In this document: in pieces, positions 18,443 through 28,766 of the stretch
How positions within the stretch are numbered: position 1 is the first letter of the stretch
How the letters are laid out: every line of letters begins with the position of its first letter
Notes under the pieces: model-generated
What the model was told of the DNA's origin: nothing
Databases searched by the model: none
Seen by the model: the letters and a program-made list of their open reading frames with translations, nothing else
Program-made: the position numbers and the translations under genes
DNA from: Alicycliphilus denitrificans_A
GTDB lineage: Bacteria > Pseudomonadota > Gammaproteobacteria > Burkholderiales > Burkholderiaceae_C
Length of the DNA: 64,000 nt
Assembly: GCF_044792555.1 (NCBI RefSeq)
Contig: NZ_CP126238.1
Coordinates: 3,224,001 to 3,288,000 of the forward strand
Direction of reading: 5' to 3'

Positions 18443-18859
18443 ATGCACCGCTCCCTGTACGGCCTGGCCCTGGCCTGCGTCCTGGCCCTACCCGCCTGGG
18501 CGCAAACCCAGGTCTGGTCCGAAGCGCCCAAGACCCAGCGCTGGTCCGAGGCACCCGCGCCGTCCACACCGCCGCCCGCCTCCACCAGCACGGCGCCGGG
18601 ACGCACCCAGCAATGGGCCGCGCCCACGTACACCCAGCGCCGCTCGGACGCCGACATCCAGCGCCAGGTGGACGCGATCTCACGCGATGCCGAGCGCGGC
18701 GCACGCGCCGGACGGGGGTACTGGAATGGCGGACAGGGCGGCGCCCAGGTGCCCGACCAGGCCTGGCGCGAGCACATGGAGCGCAGCCGCGCGCAGGACC
18801 AGTTCCAGCGCGAGCAGGACGAGCATTACCGGCGCCAGCGCGAGTTCAACCCGCGCTAA
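18443..18859 (+). CDS. Small exported protein of unknown function
   Basis: A 138-residue protein that I do not recognise. It has a clear Sec signal peptide (hydrophobic stretch YGLALACVLALPAWA, probable cleavage after AWA at residue 20). The mature part starts with two related segments, TQVWSEAP and TQRWSEAP, followed by a Pro/Ser/Thr linker and a highly charged, Gln/Arg-rich helical tail (about 68-138) ending in HYRRQREFNPR. It has a strong promoter and an AAGGAG ribosome-binding site, so it is probably well expressed. It lies between pbpC and the macroglobulin region but on the opposite strand. A periplasmic envelope role is a guess from position only. Confidence 0.8.
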   Translation: MHRSLYGLALACVLALPAWAQTQVWSEAPKTQRWSEAPAPSTPPPASTSTAPGRTQQWAAPTYTQRRSDADIQRQVDAISRDAERGARAGRGYWNGGQGGAQVPDQAWREHMERSRAQDQFQREQDEHYRRQREFNPR

Positions 18860-19129
18860 CGCGCCGCTGCACCGCGTCGCACCAACGCTGCACCATGGTG
18901 CACATGGCGTCATGTGTGGCCACGGCGCCGGCCGCCCCAGGGCCGGTCCGGCATGCAGAGGGTGCCTGGCCCAATGCACAGGCACATGGACTGCAATGCC
19001 GCACAGCCCTCGGGGTCTGGCCGCGTATTCACATCCGGTCAGGACCTGCGGGCTACTGTAGGGCCGGCCTGTGACGGCCATGTGACTGCCCGCAAGCCTG
19101 CCGGCCAGGCCCGCGCTCAACCCAGGCGA

Positions 19130-20236
19130 TCAGGCTCCGGCATGCGCATTGGCGGCCACGCCAAAGCCTTCCGTAGCCACCTGCACGCCATCGTCGAACA
19201 CCAGCTGGCGCTCGGGCCAGCGCATGGCGGCCAGCTTGAAGCGGCGCCCGGGCTCTTCGCCGTTGCGGCGCGCCGCCCAGCGCGCACCCACCGAGTAGTC
19301 CACGCAAAACACATTGCCGCGCAGGCCGTGCCAGGCCAGCGGCCCCGTGTGGCCGAACAGGTTTTCGGCCTGCGGCCCATGGGCCGCGGCGTCGCCCGCC
19401 AGCAGGCGGCGCCAGTAGTGGCCGACGATGACGGCCGGGGCCTCGGCGTATTCGTTCCACCAGGCCACGCGCTGCACGAAACGCCATTTGCCGCCCGCGT
19501 AGAACGGCGTGCGGCATTCGCACTCCACGCCCGTGGTCAGTACCTTCAGCGGGTTGACCATGGCCTTGCCCAGTTCGCGCTCGCTATGCGCGCGCAGAAA
19601 CGGCGGGCGCTGCTGCGCGTCCTCCAGGCTATGGGGCCAATGCTCGCGCTCCTCGGCCATGCGTTGCAGTACGCGGCTGGTGCGCGCCTGCTCGGCCGCC
19701 TGATCCTCATAGCGGTCGTAAGTGCTGCGCACATCGCCCGCAGGCGCCATGCTCGCCATGGCAATCTGCGGCGCACGCCAGGCCGCATGCACCACACGCA
19801 GGTCGTCGCGCTCCAGAGCAATCGGCAACCGGCCCAGCTGGGTCAGCATGGCCGCCGCATCGTCCTTGGACAGGCGCGCAAACGGCCCGTATTTGGGTTC
19901 GTCGGAGGCACGCCGGCTGTCAAAGAACCAGCCCGATCCGTCCTTGGCGTCCTCACGCAGCAGGTTGATCTCGTGGTTGCCCAGGACGCCCAAGGCCTGG
20001 CCGCTGGCGAGCATGGGCATGATGAGACGCAGCACCGCGGGGCTGTCGGGGCCGCGGTCGCAGAAGTCGCCGACAAAAACCAGACGGCGGCCTTCGGGGT
20101 GATGGCCTTGCGCGTCATAGCCGAGGTGGGCCAGCAACTGCTCCAAGGCCGCAATCTCACCGTGGATGTCGCCGACGATGTCGAGTGGGCCCTCAGGCAG
20201 GCGCTGGACAAGGCTTAAGGCTTGGGAATTTGGCAT
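19130..20236 (-). CDS. Calcineurin-like metallophosphatase
   Basis: A protein of about 368 residues with the metallophosphoesterase signature in order: GDIHGE, GDFCDRGPDSP, GNHE and, later, VGHYWRR. This is closest in look to PrpE/ApaH-like phosphatases acting on phosphoproteins or dinucleoside polyphosphates, but the C-terminal two thirds are not familiar. No signal peptide, so probably cytoplasmic. Two starts are possible, ATG 20236 (MPNSQALSL) and ATG 20251 (MRPYPMPN); neither has a good ribosome-binding site. It lies 70 nt downstream of the macroglobulin gene on the same strand and may be read from its promoter. Confidence 0.8.
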   Translation of the reverse strand: MPNSQALSLVQRLPEGPLDIVGDIHGEIAALEQLLAHLGYDAQGHHPEGRRLVFVGDFCDRGPDSPAVLRLIMPMLASGQALGVLGNHEINLLREDAKDGSGWFFDSRRASDEPKYGPFARLSKDDAAAMLTQLGRLPIALERDDLRVVHAAWRAPQIAMASMAPAGDVRSTYDRYEDQAAEQARTSRVLQRMAEEREHWPHSLEDAQQRPPFLRAHSERELGKAMVNPLKVLTTGVECECRTPFYAGGKWRFVQRVAWWNEYAEAPAVIVGHYWRRLLAGDAAAHGPQAENLFGHTGPLAWHGLRGNVFCVDYSVGARWAARRNGEEPGRRFKLAAMRWPERQLVFDDGVQVATEGFGVAANAHAGA

Positions 20237-20306
20237 GGGATACGGACGCATGATGCCATGTGAAAGCGATTGCGTGATGGCGCGCCTTGTGCAGACCCTC
20301 AGCCCC

Positions 20307-23300
20307 TCAAGGCAGCACGACCTTGACCCGTGCATTGGGCGACTCGCCGAACATCTCGGGCGCATACAGCGCCTCGACCCGGCTCGCCGGCAGGGCAAAG
20401 TCGCCCGCGCTGTTCAGGCGCACGGTGTACTGCAGGGTCACCGTGCCCTTGGGCAGGTATTCGTAGTAGGCGCGCAAGGACTCGAAGCCGCGCTCCTCGA
20501 ACGCGGGCCAGCCACTGCCTGCGCGCTTTTCGCCCTGGGTGGCGATTTCCGAATCGCGCCCCAGGCCGCTGCCCAGGATGGTGGCGCCGGCCGGAATGGG
20601 ATCGGTGATGACGACCCAGCTCATGTCGGCCGCGCCCGTGACCTCCAGCGTCACGCGCAGCACGTCGCCGCGCGTGTAGCTGCCCGCAGGCAGGCCCTTG
20701 TCGGCCTGCGCTACGGGCGTGACGCTGCGCTTGATGGCATAGCCGGCGCTGAACGGCTGCTGAACCGGGACGGCGGCCACCGACTGCAGCGTGAGCCAGG
20801 GCCTGCCCGGCCCCTGGTGCGTAACGCCGAGCTGCTGAGCGCCGCCCCAGGGCAGGAACATGCTGTTGTTCATGAGCATGCCGGGCGCGGCGGGCGCGCC
20901 AAACCAGCTGCCCTGGTGCGCGGCGCCCGTGGCGTCGCCGGCCGTGGCGCGCACGACCTTGGCCCAATCCACGCTGGCGGCCTCACTGCCCATGCGGGCG
21001 CGCGTGCTGCCGGCCACGGGCGTAGCCTCCAGCCTGGCGCTGAACTGCGCCAGCGCCAGTGCACCCCACAGGTTGGCCGTGGTGGTGCGCCAGGCGCCGC
21101 CCTGCTGGCGCGCGATGAGGCCGCTGGCCAGGCGCCCCGGATCGTCCTTCGACGCGGGGTCGTCCAGCATGGCCAGCAACAGGCGTGCGCCATTCACGTC
21201 GCCGCCCTGCATCAGCCACCACCAGGCGTCGTCCTGCTCGGTGCTGAAGGCCAGCCGGCTGCCCTGGTAGGACAGGCGCGCGCGCAGGATCTGCGTGGCC
21301 TCCTGCAGGCGCTGGGCGCGCTGGGGCAGGTCCGGCATGCGCCTGAGGATGTTGAACCAGTCGATCACCGCATGCGTGGGCCATTGATTCGGCGCGATGG
21401 ACAGGCTGGTGAGCCAGCGCGCCTGGGCCTTGCCGTAGCGCGACAGGGCCTCTATGGCGGCGAGCTTGCGCATGTCCAGATCCTTGCGCGGGGCCCAGAA
21501 GTCGCGCTCTATGCGGCCCTCGACGAAGGCGGCGAGGCCACGCACCAAAGGCGCGCGCGCCTCGGGCGGCAGGGCGAACTCGGGCGACAGGCGCGCCGCC
21601 TCGTGCGCCGCCGCCAGCAGGTAGGCGCTGAGCGTGTCGCTGCCACGGTCGGCGCTGCCGCCCTGCGGCGGGAAGTAGTAGGCCAGGCCATCAGCGTCCA
21701 GGTAGGTGGGCAGCTTGGCGACTATGGCCTGCCACTGTTTGACGTCGGCCATGCCTATGGCCTTGCTGGCCTGCTGCTCCAGGCAGGCATAGGGGTAGCG
21801 CGCCCACCAGTCGCGCACGCCCGGCAGGCCCTCGGCCAGGCTGGGCTGCAGCGCCAGCCTGAGCCCCCCGCGCCCGGGCAGCGCGCCGGCGGGCGGCGCC
21901 ACGTCCACGCGGTAGGCCGCATCAACCTGCACCAGCGTGGCCTGCTGCACCGTGAGCGGCACGGCCGGAATCAACCGCTGGCTGGCCTTGAGCGCATCGC
22001 GGGCGCCGCTGACGGTGTCGCGCGCCGCTATCTCCCACAGGATGGCCTGGGCGCGCGTTGCGCCAAGCTGCGCGGGGGCGGTGACGCTCCAGGCCACCTC
22101 GCGCGCCTCGCCCGCGGGGATCTCCACGGTCTGCTTCTCCAGGTTCAACAACGTGGCGCGCGGCGCCACCTCCACCTTCATGGCCTTGGCCGTGGTGTTG
22201 CGCAGCGTGAGCTGGGCGCGGAACTGGTCGTCCTCGCGCACCAGCGGCGGCAGGCCGCTGATGATCTGCAGGTCCTGCGTGGCGCGGATTAAGACAGCGC
22301 CGGTGCCGAACAGGCCCAGCCCGGCATCGGCCACGGCCACCACCTTGAAGGTGGTCAGCGCATCGTTGAGCGGCACCGTCACCTTGGCCTGCCCCTGCGC
22401 ATCGAGTTTGATCGCCGGTTGCCACAGCAGCAGCGTGTCCAGCAGCTCGCGCGTGGGCGCGCGTCCGCCGCCGCCGCCCGCGGGAACGGCCTTCTTGCCA
22501 TAGTGGCGCCGGCCGATGATCTCCATTTGCGCAGTAGATGTGGCCACGCCCCAGGCGCGGCGCTGCAGCATGGCGTCCAGCAGGTCCCAGCTGCGGTTGG
22601 GCATGAGCTCCAGCAGGGCCTGGTCCACGGCGGCCAGCGCCACCTCGGCACCCGCGGCGGGCCTGCCGTCGGGCAGCCGCGCTTGAATAGTGACCTGGGC
22701 CTTGCCACGCACGGGGTAGCTGTCCTTGTCGGCCTGGACCTGCACGGCGATCTGGTGCGCCTGGTGGCCCACGCGCAGCTCGGCCAGGCCCAGGCGGTAG
22801 GCCGGCCTCGCCAGATCCACCATGGCCGTGGGCGCCCGGTATTCGCGGCCCTCGTACCAGAAGGCGTCCCACCACTCGCGCGGCGCCTTCAAGCCCCAGG
22901 TGAAGAGGCTGTACCAGGGCACCTCGCGCAGGCGCCCGCGCAGCACCAGCACGCTCACGTAGACGTTGGGTGCCCAGCCCTCCTCGATCTTGACTTCGAT
23001 GGTCGGGTCCTGGCCCGAGAGCTGCACCACGCGCGTGGCGATGATGCCCTCGCGCTCCACGCTCACCAGGGCCGTGGCCTGGCGGAACGGCATGCGCAGC
23101 TGCAGGCGCGCGGTCTCGCCACTCTGGTAGCTCTTCTTCTCGGGCAGCAGGTCGATGCGGTCATGGTCCTCGCCGCCAAACCACAGCTCGCCGCGCCGCG
23201 TGACCCAGACGGAGGACGCCGCCTGGGCCTCGTTGCCGTCCTTGTCGCGTGCGGTCACGACCAGCTCCACCTCGCCCGCCTCATCGAGCCTGGCGTCGCA

Positions 23301-26240
23301 CAGCAGCAGGCCGCGCGCGTCGCTCTTGCCGGTGCACAGGGTTCCCAGGTCGCGGGTGGTGGTCTTGTTGTCGTAGCTGTAGAAGCCGCCCACCATGCGC
23401 TTTCTGCTGCTGGTGGTGCTGCGCGCAATGGCCTGCACGGCCAGCGGCACACCCGCTTGCGGCCTGCCATCGAGCGACAGGGCCAGGGCCTGCAGGCGCA
23501 GGCGCGCGCCGCTGGACACCCAGCCCTCGGCCTTGATGCCCGCCACCACGGCCGCGGGCCACAGCATATGGCTGCTGCGCAGGGTCTGCAGCTCGCCATT
23601 GGGGTCGGCGTAGCTGGCCTCCAGCACCAGCTCCTGCGCCTTCGGCGCACGGGGCACCTCGTCGATGACGATGCGGCCCGTGCCGTTCTTGTCCAGCAGG
23701 AGCGGCAGCTTGTCGGCGATCACGCGTGCGTCCTGGCTCGCGGCGCCCTCCTCCTCGTCGCCGTGGTCGGGCGCGTCGCGCTTGCGCGCGGGCTGGAAGC
23801 CGAAGGCCTCGAAGTCGGCAAACTGCAGCGGCTTGGCGCGCACCATGGCCGACACGCGCACCGGCAGGCGCGCCGCAGGGCCGCCAGACACATAGTTGAC
23901 CTGCACGTCGGCAGGCACGCTGCGCGCGCGCACCAGGGGCTTGTCGTCCACGGGGGCAATGCGCCCTTCCAGCACCGGCAGGCGGAACTCCTCCACGCGA
24001 AAGCTGCCGGACTCCAGCGTGCGCTGCCCACTGCCATCCGCACCCGCGTGCAGCTCCACCTGGTACTGGCCCAGCCTGGCGGCGGGCGGCACGGCGAAGC
24101 TGCTCTCGGCGGACAGCCCCCCGGTGGCCGTCTTGCGCCATGCCAGGGCCTGCGTGAACTGCTGGCCGCTGCCCGCATGGGTGATGACCAGGGTATCGGG
24201 GCGCAGCCGGGGCAGCGCAAAGCCGCCACCCGTCTGGGTGCGCAGCAGGTGCTTCATCGACAGGGTCTCGCCCGCGCGCAGCAGCGTGCGGTCGAAGAGG
24301 GTGTGGGCCCGCTCGTCGGGGCGCGGCGCGCTGCTGGTGGGCACGTTGAAGCGCCAGGGCTCGATGCCGCGCTGCCAGTCGCTCCAGGTGAAGGCCAGCT
24401 CGTCCTGCGCACGCGCGCTCACGAAGTAAGCGCTGCGCCATTCGTCATCGTCACGGCAGGCCGGCGGCTCGCTGGACAGGCCCTCGAACCGGGCCACGCC
24501 ATCGGCGCCGGTGCTGGCCGTGGCGAGCAGCCTGCCGTCGCAGCCGGACACGCGCACCTGCGCGCCGGCCACGGGCCGGCCCCTGTCCAGCGTGGTCACC
24601 CAGGCCACGGCGTTCTCGCGCCCGAGCTTGAAGTGCACGCCCAGGTTGGTGACCAGGGCGCTGGTGCGCACGTACATGCTGCGCCCTGCGCCGTAGCGCT
24701 CATCGAGCAGCGACCGGCCCAGCAGCGGCGAGGCGATCTCCACCACCGAAAAGCCCGGCGGCAGCGGAATGCCCACCACCTCGAAGGGGCGCGGGTCGTC
24801 CTTGGATGCTTGGGGCAGGTCCAGCCTCTTCACGCCGGTCTGGCCTTCGAGCAGGGACAGCATGCGCGTCTGCACCCGCTCGCCATCGCGTGCATCGAGC
24901 GCCGCGGGCAGCGGGCCCTGCACGTCACGCTGGGCCTGCTTGCGCTCGATGGTGTGGCCGTCGTAGCGCTGCAGCTTGCGCAGCCAGGCAATGATGTCGG
25001 CGTCGCCCTCCGGCCGCAGCGTGCTCACCTTGCCGGCCCCGGGCTGCAGGCCCTGCACGTCCAGCTGCGCCTGCACCTTGCGCAGCGTGACGGGCAGCAG
25101 CGCCGGGCCATCCGGCCCCTCGGCAAAGCGCTCCACCACGCCAAAGGGTGCGGCGGCGAACTTGGCCAGCGGCGGCATGGCGCCGGTCGCCACCTTGAGC
25201 GGAAAGCTCTGCGCATTCGCCAGCCCGCGGCCCGATGCGTCCTTGAAACCCGCGGGCAGCTCCAGCAGGAATTGCGTCTGCGCCGCCAGCGGCGCGGCGA
25301 AGTGCACGCCATTGACCAGGGCGTCGCCGTCCCCCTCGCCATCGACCTTCGGCACCAGCGTCTGGTCGCCGCCCTTCAGGCGTATGTCCTGCGCCAGCTT
25401 GCGCGCCACGGGCGCGCTGAACGTCAGGCGCATGGGGCGCACGGGCAGGCAGGCCGACTGGGCGTTCTCGCGCTCGCAGGCAAACTCGGCGGCAAACGGC
25501 TGGCGCACCTTGTAGGCAAAGCGCTTTTCCACGGTATTGGCCACGCCGCTGGGCGTGGCCACGCCCTGGCCGTACACCAGCTGCATCTGGCTGCCCGCGG
25601 TGAGGCGGCGCCCGCAGGTGAGCGTGGCGTAGCGCAGCGGCTGCCTGGCCGCCGCCTTGTCCAGGTGCAGCGCGCGCAGCAGCTCGGCGCGCTGCGTGCC
25701 CTCGACCAGGCGCACGGGCACGCGCTCGCCCACGCCCTCGGCCAGGCACCACATGTGCTGCAGCAGGCTGACCTGGGTGGCCGGGCCATTGAGCTGCAGC
25801 ACGAAGAACTGCTCCTCGTCGATCTCCTGCCAGGTGCCGGGGCGCAGGCTCTGCACGAACGGGCCACCGGTATTGAATTGATAGCTGCTAGCGCCCGTCA
25901 ATTGGGCGCCAGAGGCCGATTTGAATCCATTTTTTACACCGACTGTGCAGCGCACGCCGGGCGGCAGGTCCTGGGCAAATTCAAAGACCCACTCGCGCTC
26001 GCCGCTCCAGCGGCCCTGGCCCCTGGCGGCATCAAGGTCGCTGCAGGACACGGTGAACGGCGCGCCCGCCTGCGGGTCGCCCAGGCGCACGGCTGCCTCA
26101 TCAAACCTGGCCACCACCTGGCGCACGCGCGCCACCTCGCCCTGGGGCGACAGGCTGGTCACGGTAAGCGCCTGCGCCGCCCCCGTGGCCAGCAGCAGCA
26201 GGGCCGCTATCGCCCCGCGCATGCCAGGTGTCGTCGTCAT
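20307..26240 (-). CDS. Bacterial alpha-2-macroglobulin (YfhM/ECAM-like)
   Basis: A very large (1977-residue) secreted or periplasmic protease-trap protein. The signal peptide covers about residues 1-24 (AIAALLLLATGAAQA). The thioester motif CLEQ is intact at Cys1486-Gln1489 in YPYACLEQQASKA, and the macroglobulin repeats, thioester domain and C-terminal receptor-like domain are in the expected order. In E. coli the homologue traps proteases in the periplasm and is coupled to PBP1C. Unlike E. coli ECAM there is no lipobox cysteine, so this form is probably soluble. Residues about 102-123 come from a dispersed repeat inserted in an N-terminal domain. A long opposite-strand frame covering the gene is a codon-bias shadow. 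Confidence 0.95.
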   Translation of the reverse strand: MTTTPGMRGAIAALLLLATGAAQALTVTSLSPQGEVARVRQVVARFDEAAVRLGDPQAGAPFTVSCSDLDAARGQGRWSGEREWVFEFAQDLPPGVRCTVGVKNGFKSASGAQLTGASSYQFNTGGPFVQSLRPGTWQEIDEEQFFVLQLNGPATQVSLLQHMWCLAEGVGERVPVRLVEGTQRAELLRALHLDKAAARQPLRYATLTCGRRLTAGSQMQLVYGQGVATPSGVANTVEKRFAYKVRQPFAAEFACERENAQSACLPVRPMRLTFSAPVARKLAQDIRLKGGDQTLVPKVDGEGDGDALVNGVHFAAPLAAQTQFLLELPAGFKDASGRGLANAQSFPLKVATGAMPPLAKFAAAPFGVVERFAEGPDGPALLPVTLRKVQAQLDVQGLQPGAGKVSTLRPEGDADIIAWLRKLQRYDGHTIERKQAQRDVQGPLPAALDARDGERVQTRMLSLLEGQTGVKRLDLPQASKDDPRPFEVVGIPLPPGFSVVEIASPLLGRSLLDERYGAGRSMYVRTSALVTNLGVHFKLGRENAVAWVTTLDRGRPVAGAQVRVSGCDGRLLATASTGADGVARFEGLSSEPPACRDDDEWRSAYFVSARAQDELAFTWSDWQRGIEPWRFNVPTSSAPRPDERAHTLFDRTLLRAGETLSMKHLLRTQTGGGFALPRLRPDTLVITHAGSGQQFTQALAWRKTATGGLSAESSFAVPPAARLGQYQVELHAGADGSGQRTLESGSFRVEEFRLPVLEGRIAPVDDKPLVRARSVPADVQVNYVSGGPAARLPVRVSAMVRAKPLQFADFEAFGFQPARKRDAPDHGDEEEGAASQDARVIADKLPLLLDKNGTGRIVIDEVPRAPKAQELVLEASYADPNGELQTLRSSHMLWPAAVVAGIKAEGWVSSGARLRLQALALSLDGRPQAGVPLAVQAIARSTTSSRKRMVGGFYSYDNKTTTRDLGTLCTGKSDARGLLLCDARLDEAGEVELVVTARDKDGNEAQAASSVWVTRRGELWFGGEDHDRIDLLPEKKSYQSGETARLQLRMPFRQATALVSVEREGIIATRVVQLSGQDPTIEVKIEEGWAPNVYVSVLVLRGRLREVPWYSLFTWGLKAPREWWDAFWYEGREYRAPTAMVDLARPAYRLGLAELRVGHQAHQIAVQVQADKDSYPVRGKAQVTIQARLPDGRPAAGAEVALAAVDQALLELMPNRSWDLLDAMLQRRAWGVATSTAQMEIIGRRHYGKKAVPAGGGGGRAPTRELLDTLLLWQPAIKLDAQGQAKVTVPLNDALTTFKVVAVADAGLGLFGTGAVLIRATQDLQIISGLPPLVREDDQFRAQLTLRNTTAKAMKVEVAPRATLLNLEKQTVEIPAGEAREVAWSVTAPAQLGATRAQAILWEIAARDTVSGARDALKASQRLIPAVPLTVQQATLVQVDAAYRVDVAPPAGALPGRGGLRLALQPSLAEGLPGVRDWWARYPYACLEQQASKAIGMADVKQWQAIVAKLPTYLDADGLAYYFPPQGGSADRGSDTLSAYLLAAAHEAARLSPEFALPPEARAPLVRGLAAFVEGRIERDFWAPRKDLDMRKLAAIEALSRYGKAQARWLTSLSIAPNQWPTHAVIDWFNILRRMPDLPQRAQRLQEATQILRARLSYQGSRLAFSTEQDDAWWWLMQGGDVNGARLLLAMLDDPASKDDPGRLASGLIARQQGGAWRTTTANLWGALALAQFSARLEATPVAGSTRARMGSEAASVDWAKVVRATAGDATGAAHQGSWFGAPAAPGMLMNNSMFLPWGGAQQLGVTHQGPGRPWLTLQSVAAVPVQQPFSAGYAIKRSVTPVAQADKGLPAGSYTRGDVLRVTLEVTGAADMSWVVITDPIPAGATILGSGLGRDSEIATQGEKRAGSGWPAFEERGFESLRAYYEYLPKGTVTLQYTVRLNSAGDFALPASRVEALYAPEMFGESPNARVKVVLP
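25873..25936 (+). repeat. Dispersed hairpin repeat, copy f, inside the macroglobulin gene
   Basis: Best-preserved copy, plus strand: ATTGATAGCTGCTAGCGC, loop, GGGCGCCAGAGGCCGATTT, then GAATCC. Stem GCGCCC/GGGCGC is perfect although its bases differ from the other copies, i.e. compensated. The host gene reads it in frame from the other strand (GFKSASGAQLTGASSYQF). Confidence 0.8.
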
Positions 26241-26259
26241 GCCGGGGTCCGCCGCAGAT

Positions 26260-27234
26260 TCACTGCGGCTTGAAGCCGCTGTCCTGGATGATGCGCTGCC
26301 ACACCGCCGTGTAGGCCCGCTCGCGCGCGCTGAGCTGCGCGGGCGTCATGAAGCCCACGGCAAGGCCCATGGCGATGAGCTGCTCGCGCACCTCGGGGAT
26401 GGCAAGCACCTGGGCCAGCGCCTCGGAGAAGCGCTCGATGAAGGGCTGGGGCGTGCCCGCGGGTGCGTAAAAGCCGTAGTACGGCGTGTCCTCGAAGCCG
26501 GCCAGGCCCAGCTCGGCAAAGGTGGGCACGTCGGGCAGCGCCGCCTGGCGCCTGGCGCCGAGCACGGCCAGCACGCGCAGCTTGCCGGCGCGGTGGTTCT
26601 CGATGAAGTCCTGCACCGAGCCGATGCCGGCCGGTATCTGGTTGCCCAGCATGTCGCCGACCATGGGCGCGCTGCCGCGGTAGGGCACGGCGACCAGGTC
26701 CAGGCCGTAGCGCCGTCCCAGCAGCCGGACCAGGAACTCGGGCGTGGAGGCCGGCGCCGGGATGCCCACGGCGCTCTTGCCCGCCTTGTGTTGCTTCACC
26801 CATTGCACGAACTCGCCAAAGCTGGCCGCCGGCGTGGCCGCGGGCACGGCCAGGCAGTTGACGAAAGTGGCAAAGCCGCCCGCGGCCATGAAGTCGCGCG
26901 CAGGCTCGAAGCCCGGGTTCTTCACCACCTGCGGCAGGATGGAGATGGTGTGGTCGTGCGTAAGGAACAGGGTAGAGCCATCGGCCGGCGCGCTCTTGAG
27001 CACCTGGGCGGCGATCTGCCCACCCGCGCCGGGGCGGTTGTCCACCACCACGGGCATGGCGAGCACGTCCTTGAGCTTGTCGGCCAGCAGGCGCGCGATG
27101 GCGTCCGAGCCGCCGCCGGGCGGGAAGCCCACCAGGACGCGCAGGGTCTTGGGCGCATCGGCCCGGGCGGGCAACGCGTACAGGGCGCCAGCGGCAAGGG
27201 CGCTGGCCAGCAAGTGGCGGCGGTTCAGGGTCAT
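26260..27234 (-). CDS. Bug-family tripartite tricarboxylate transporter receptor
   Basis: A 324-residue periplasmic binding protein. The N-terminus NRRHLLASALAAGALYALPARA is a twin-arginine-like or Sec signal. The mature part has the family pattern VLVGFPPGGGSDAIARLLADKL and VVDNRPGAGGQIAA, which forms the carboxylate-binding pocket, and ends with the usual C-terminal lobe. Bug proteins are very numerous in Burkholderiales and mostly bind carboxylates; no TctA/TctB membrane components are adjacent, so the ligand is unknown. Start ATG 27234, 24 nt downstream of the argH stop on the same strand; it may be co-transcribed with argH. Confidence 0.92.
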   Translation of the reverse strand: MTLNRRHLLASALAAGALYALPARADAPKTLRVLVGFPPGGGSDAIARLLADKLKDVLAMPVVVDNRPGAGGQIAAQVLKSAPADGSTLFLTHDHTISILPQVVKNPGFEPARDFMAAGGFATFVNCLAVPAATPAASFGEFVQWVKQHKAGKSAVGIPAPASTPEFLVRLLGRRYGLDLVAVPYRGSAPMVGDMLGNQIPAGIGSVQDFIENHRAGKLRVLAVLGARRQAALPDVPTFAELGLAGFEDTPYYGFYAPAGTPQPFIERFSEALAQVLAIPEVREQLIAMGLAVGFMTPAQLSARERAYTAVWQRIIQDSGFKPQ

Positions 27235-27257
27235 GATGGCTTGCCTATGCAATGGGA

Positions 27258-28718
<1,461 letters not shown>

Positions 28719-28766
28719 GGGGGCAAAATTGAAGGGTTACGACAGCCGGAACGCCCGGATGCCGCG

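Noticed and set aside
16371..19061. Open frame of 896 codons opposite pbpC
   Set aside because: Antisense shadow; pbpC on the other strand has all catalytic motifs.
22419..26273. Open frame of 1284 codons opposite the macroglobulin gene
   Set aside because: It is a mirror of the GC-biased third codon positions of the real gene, with no recognisable domain.
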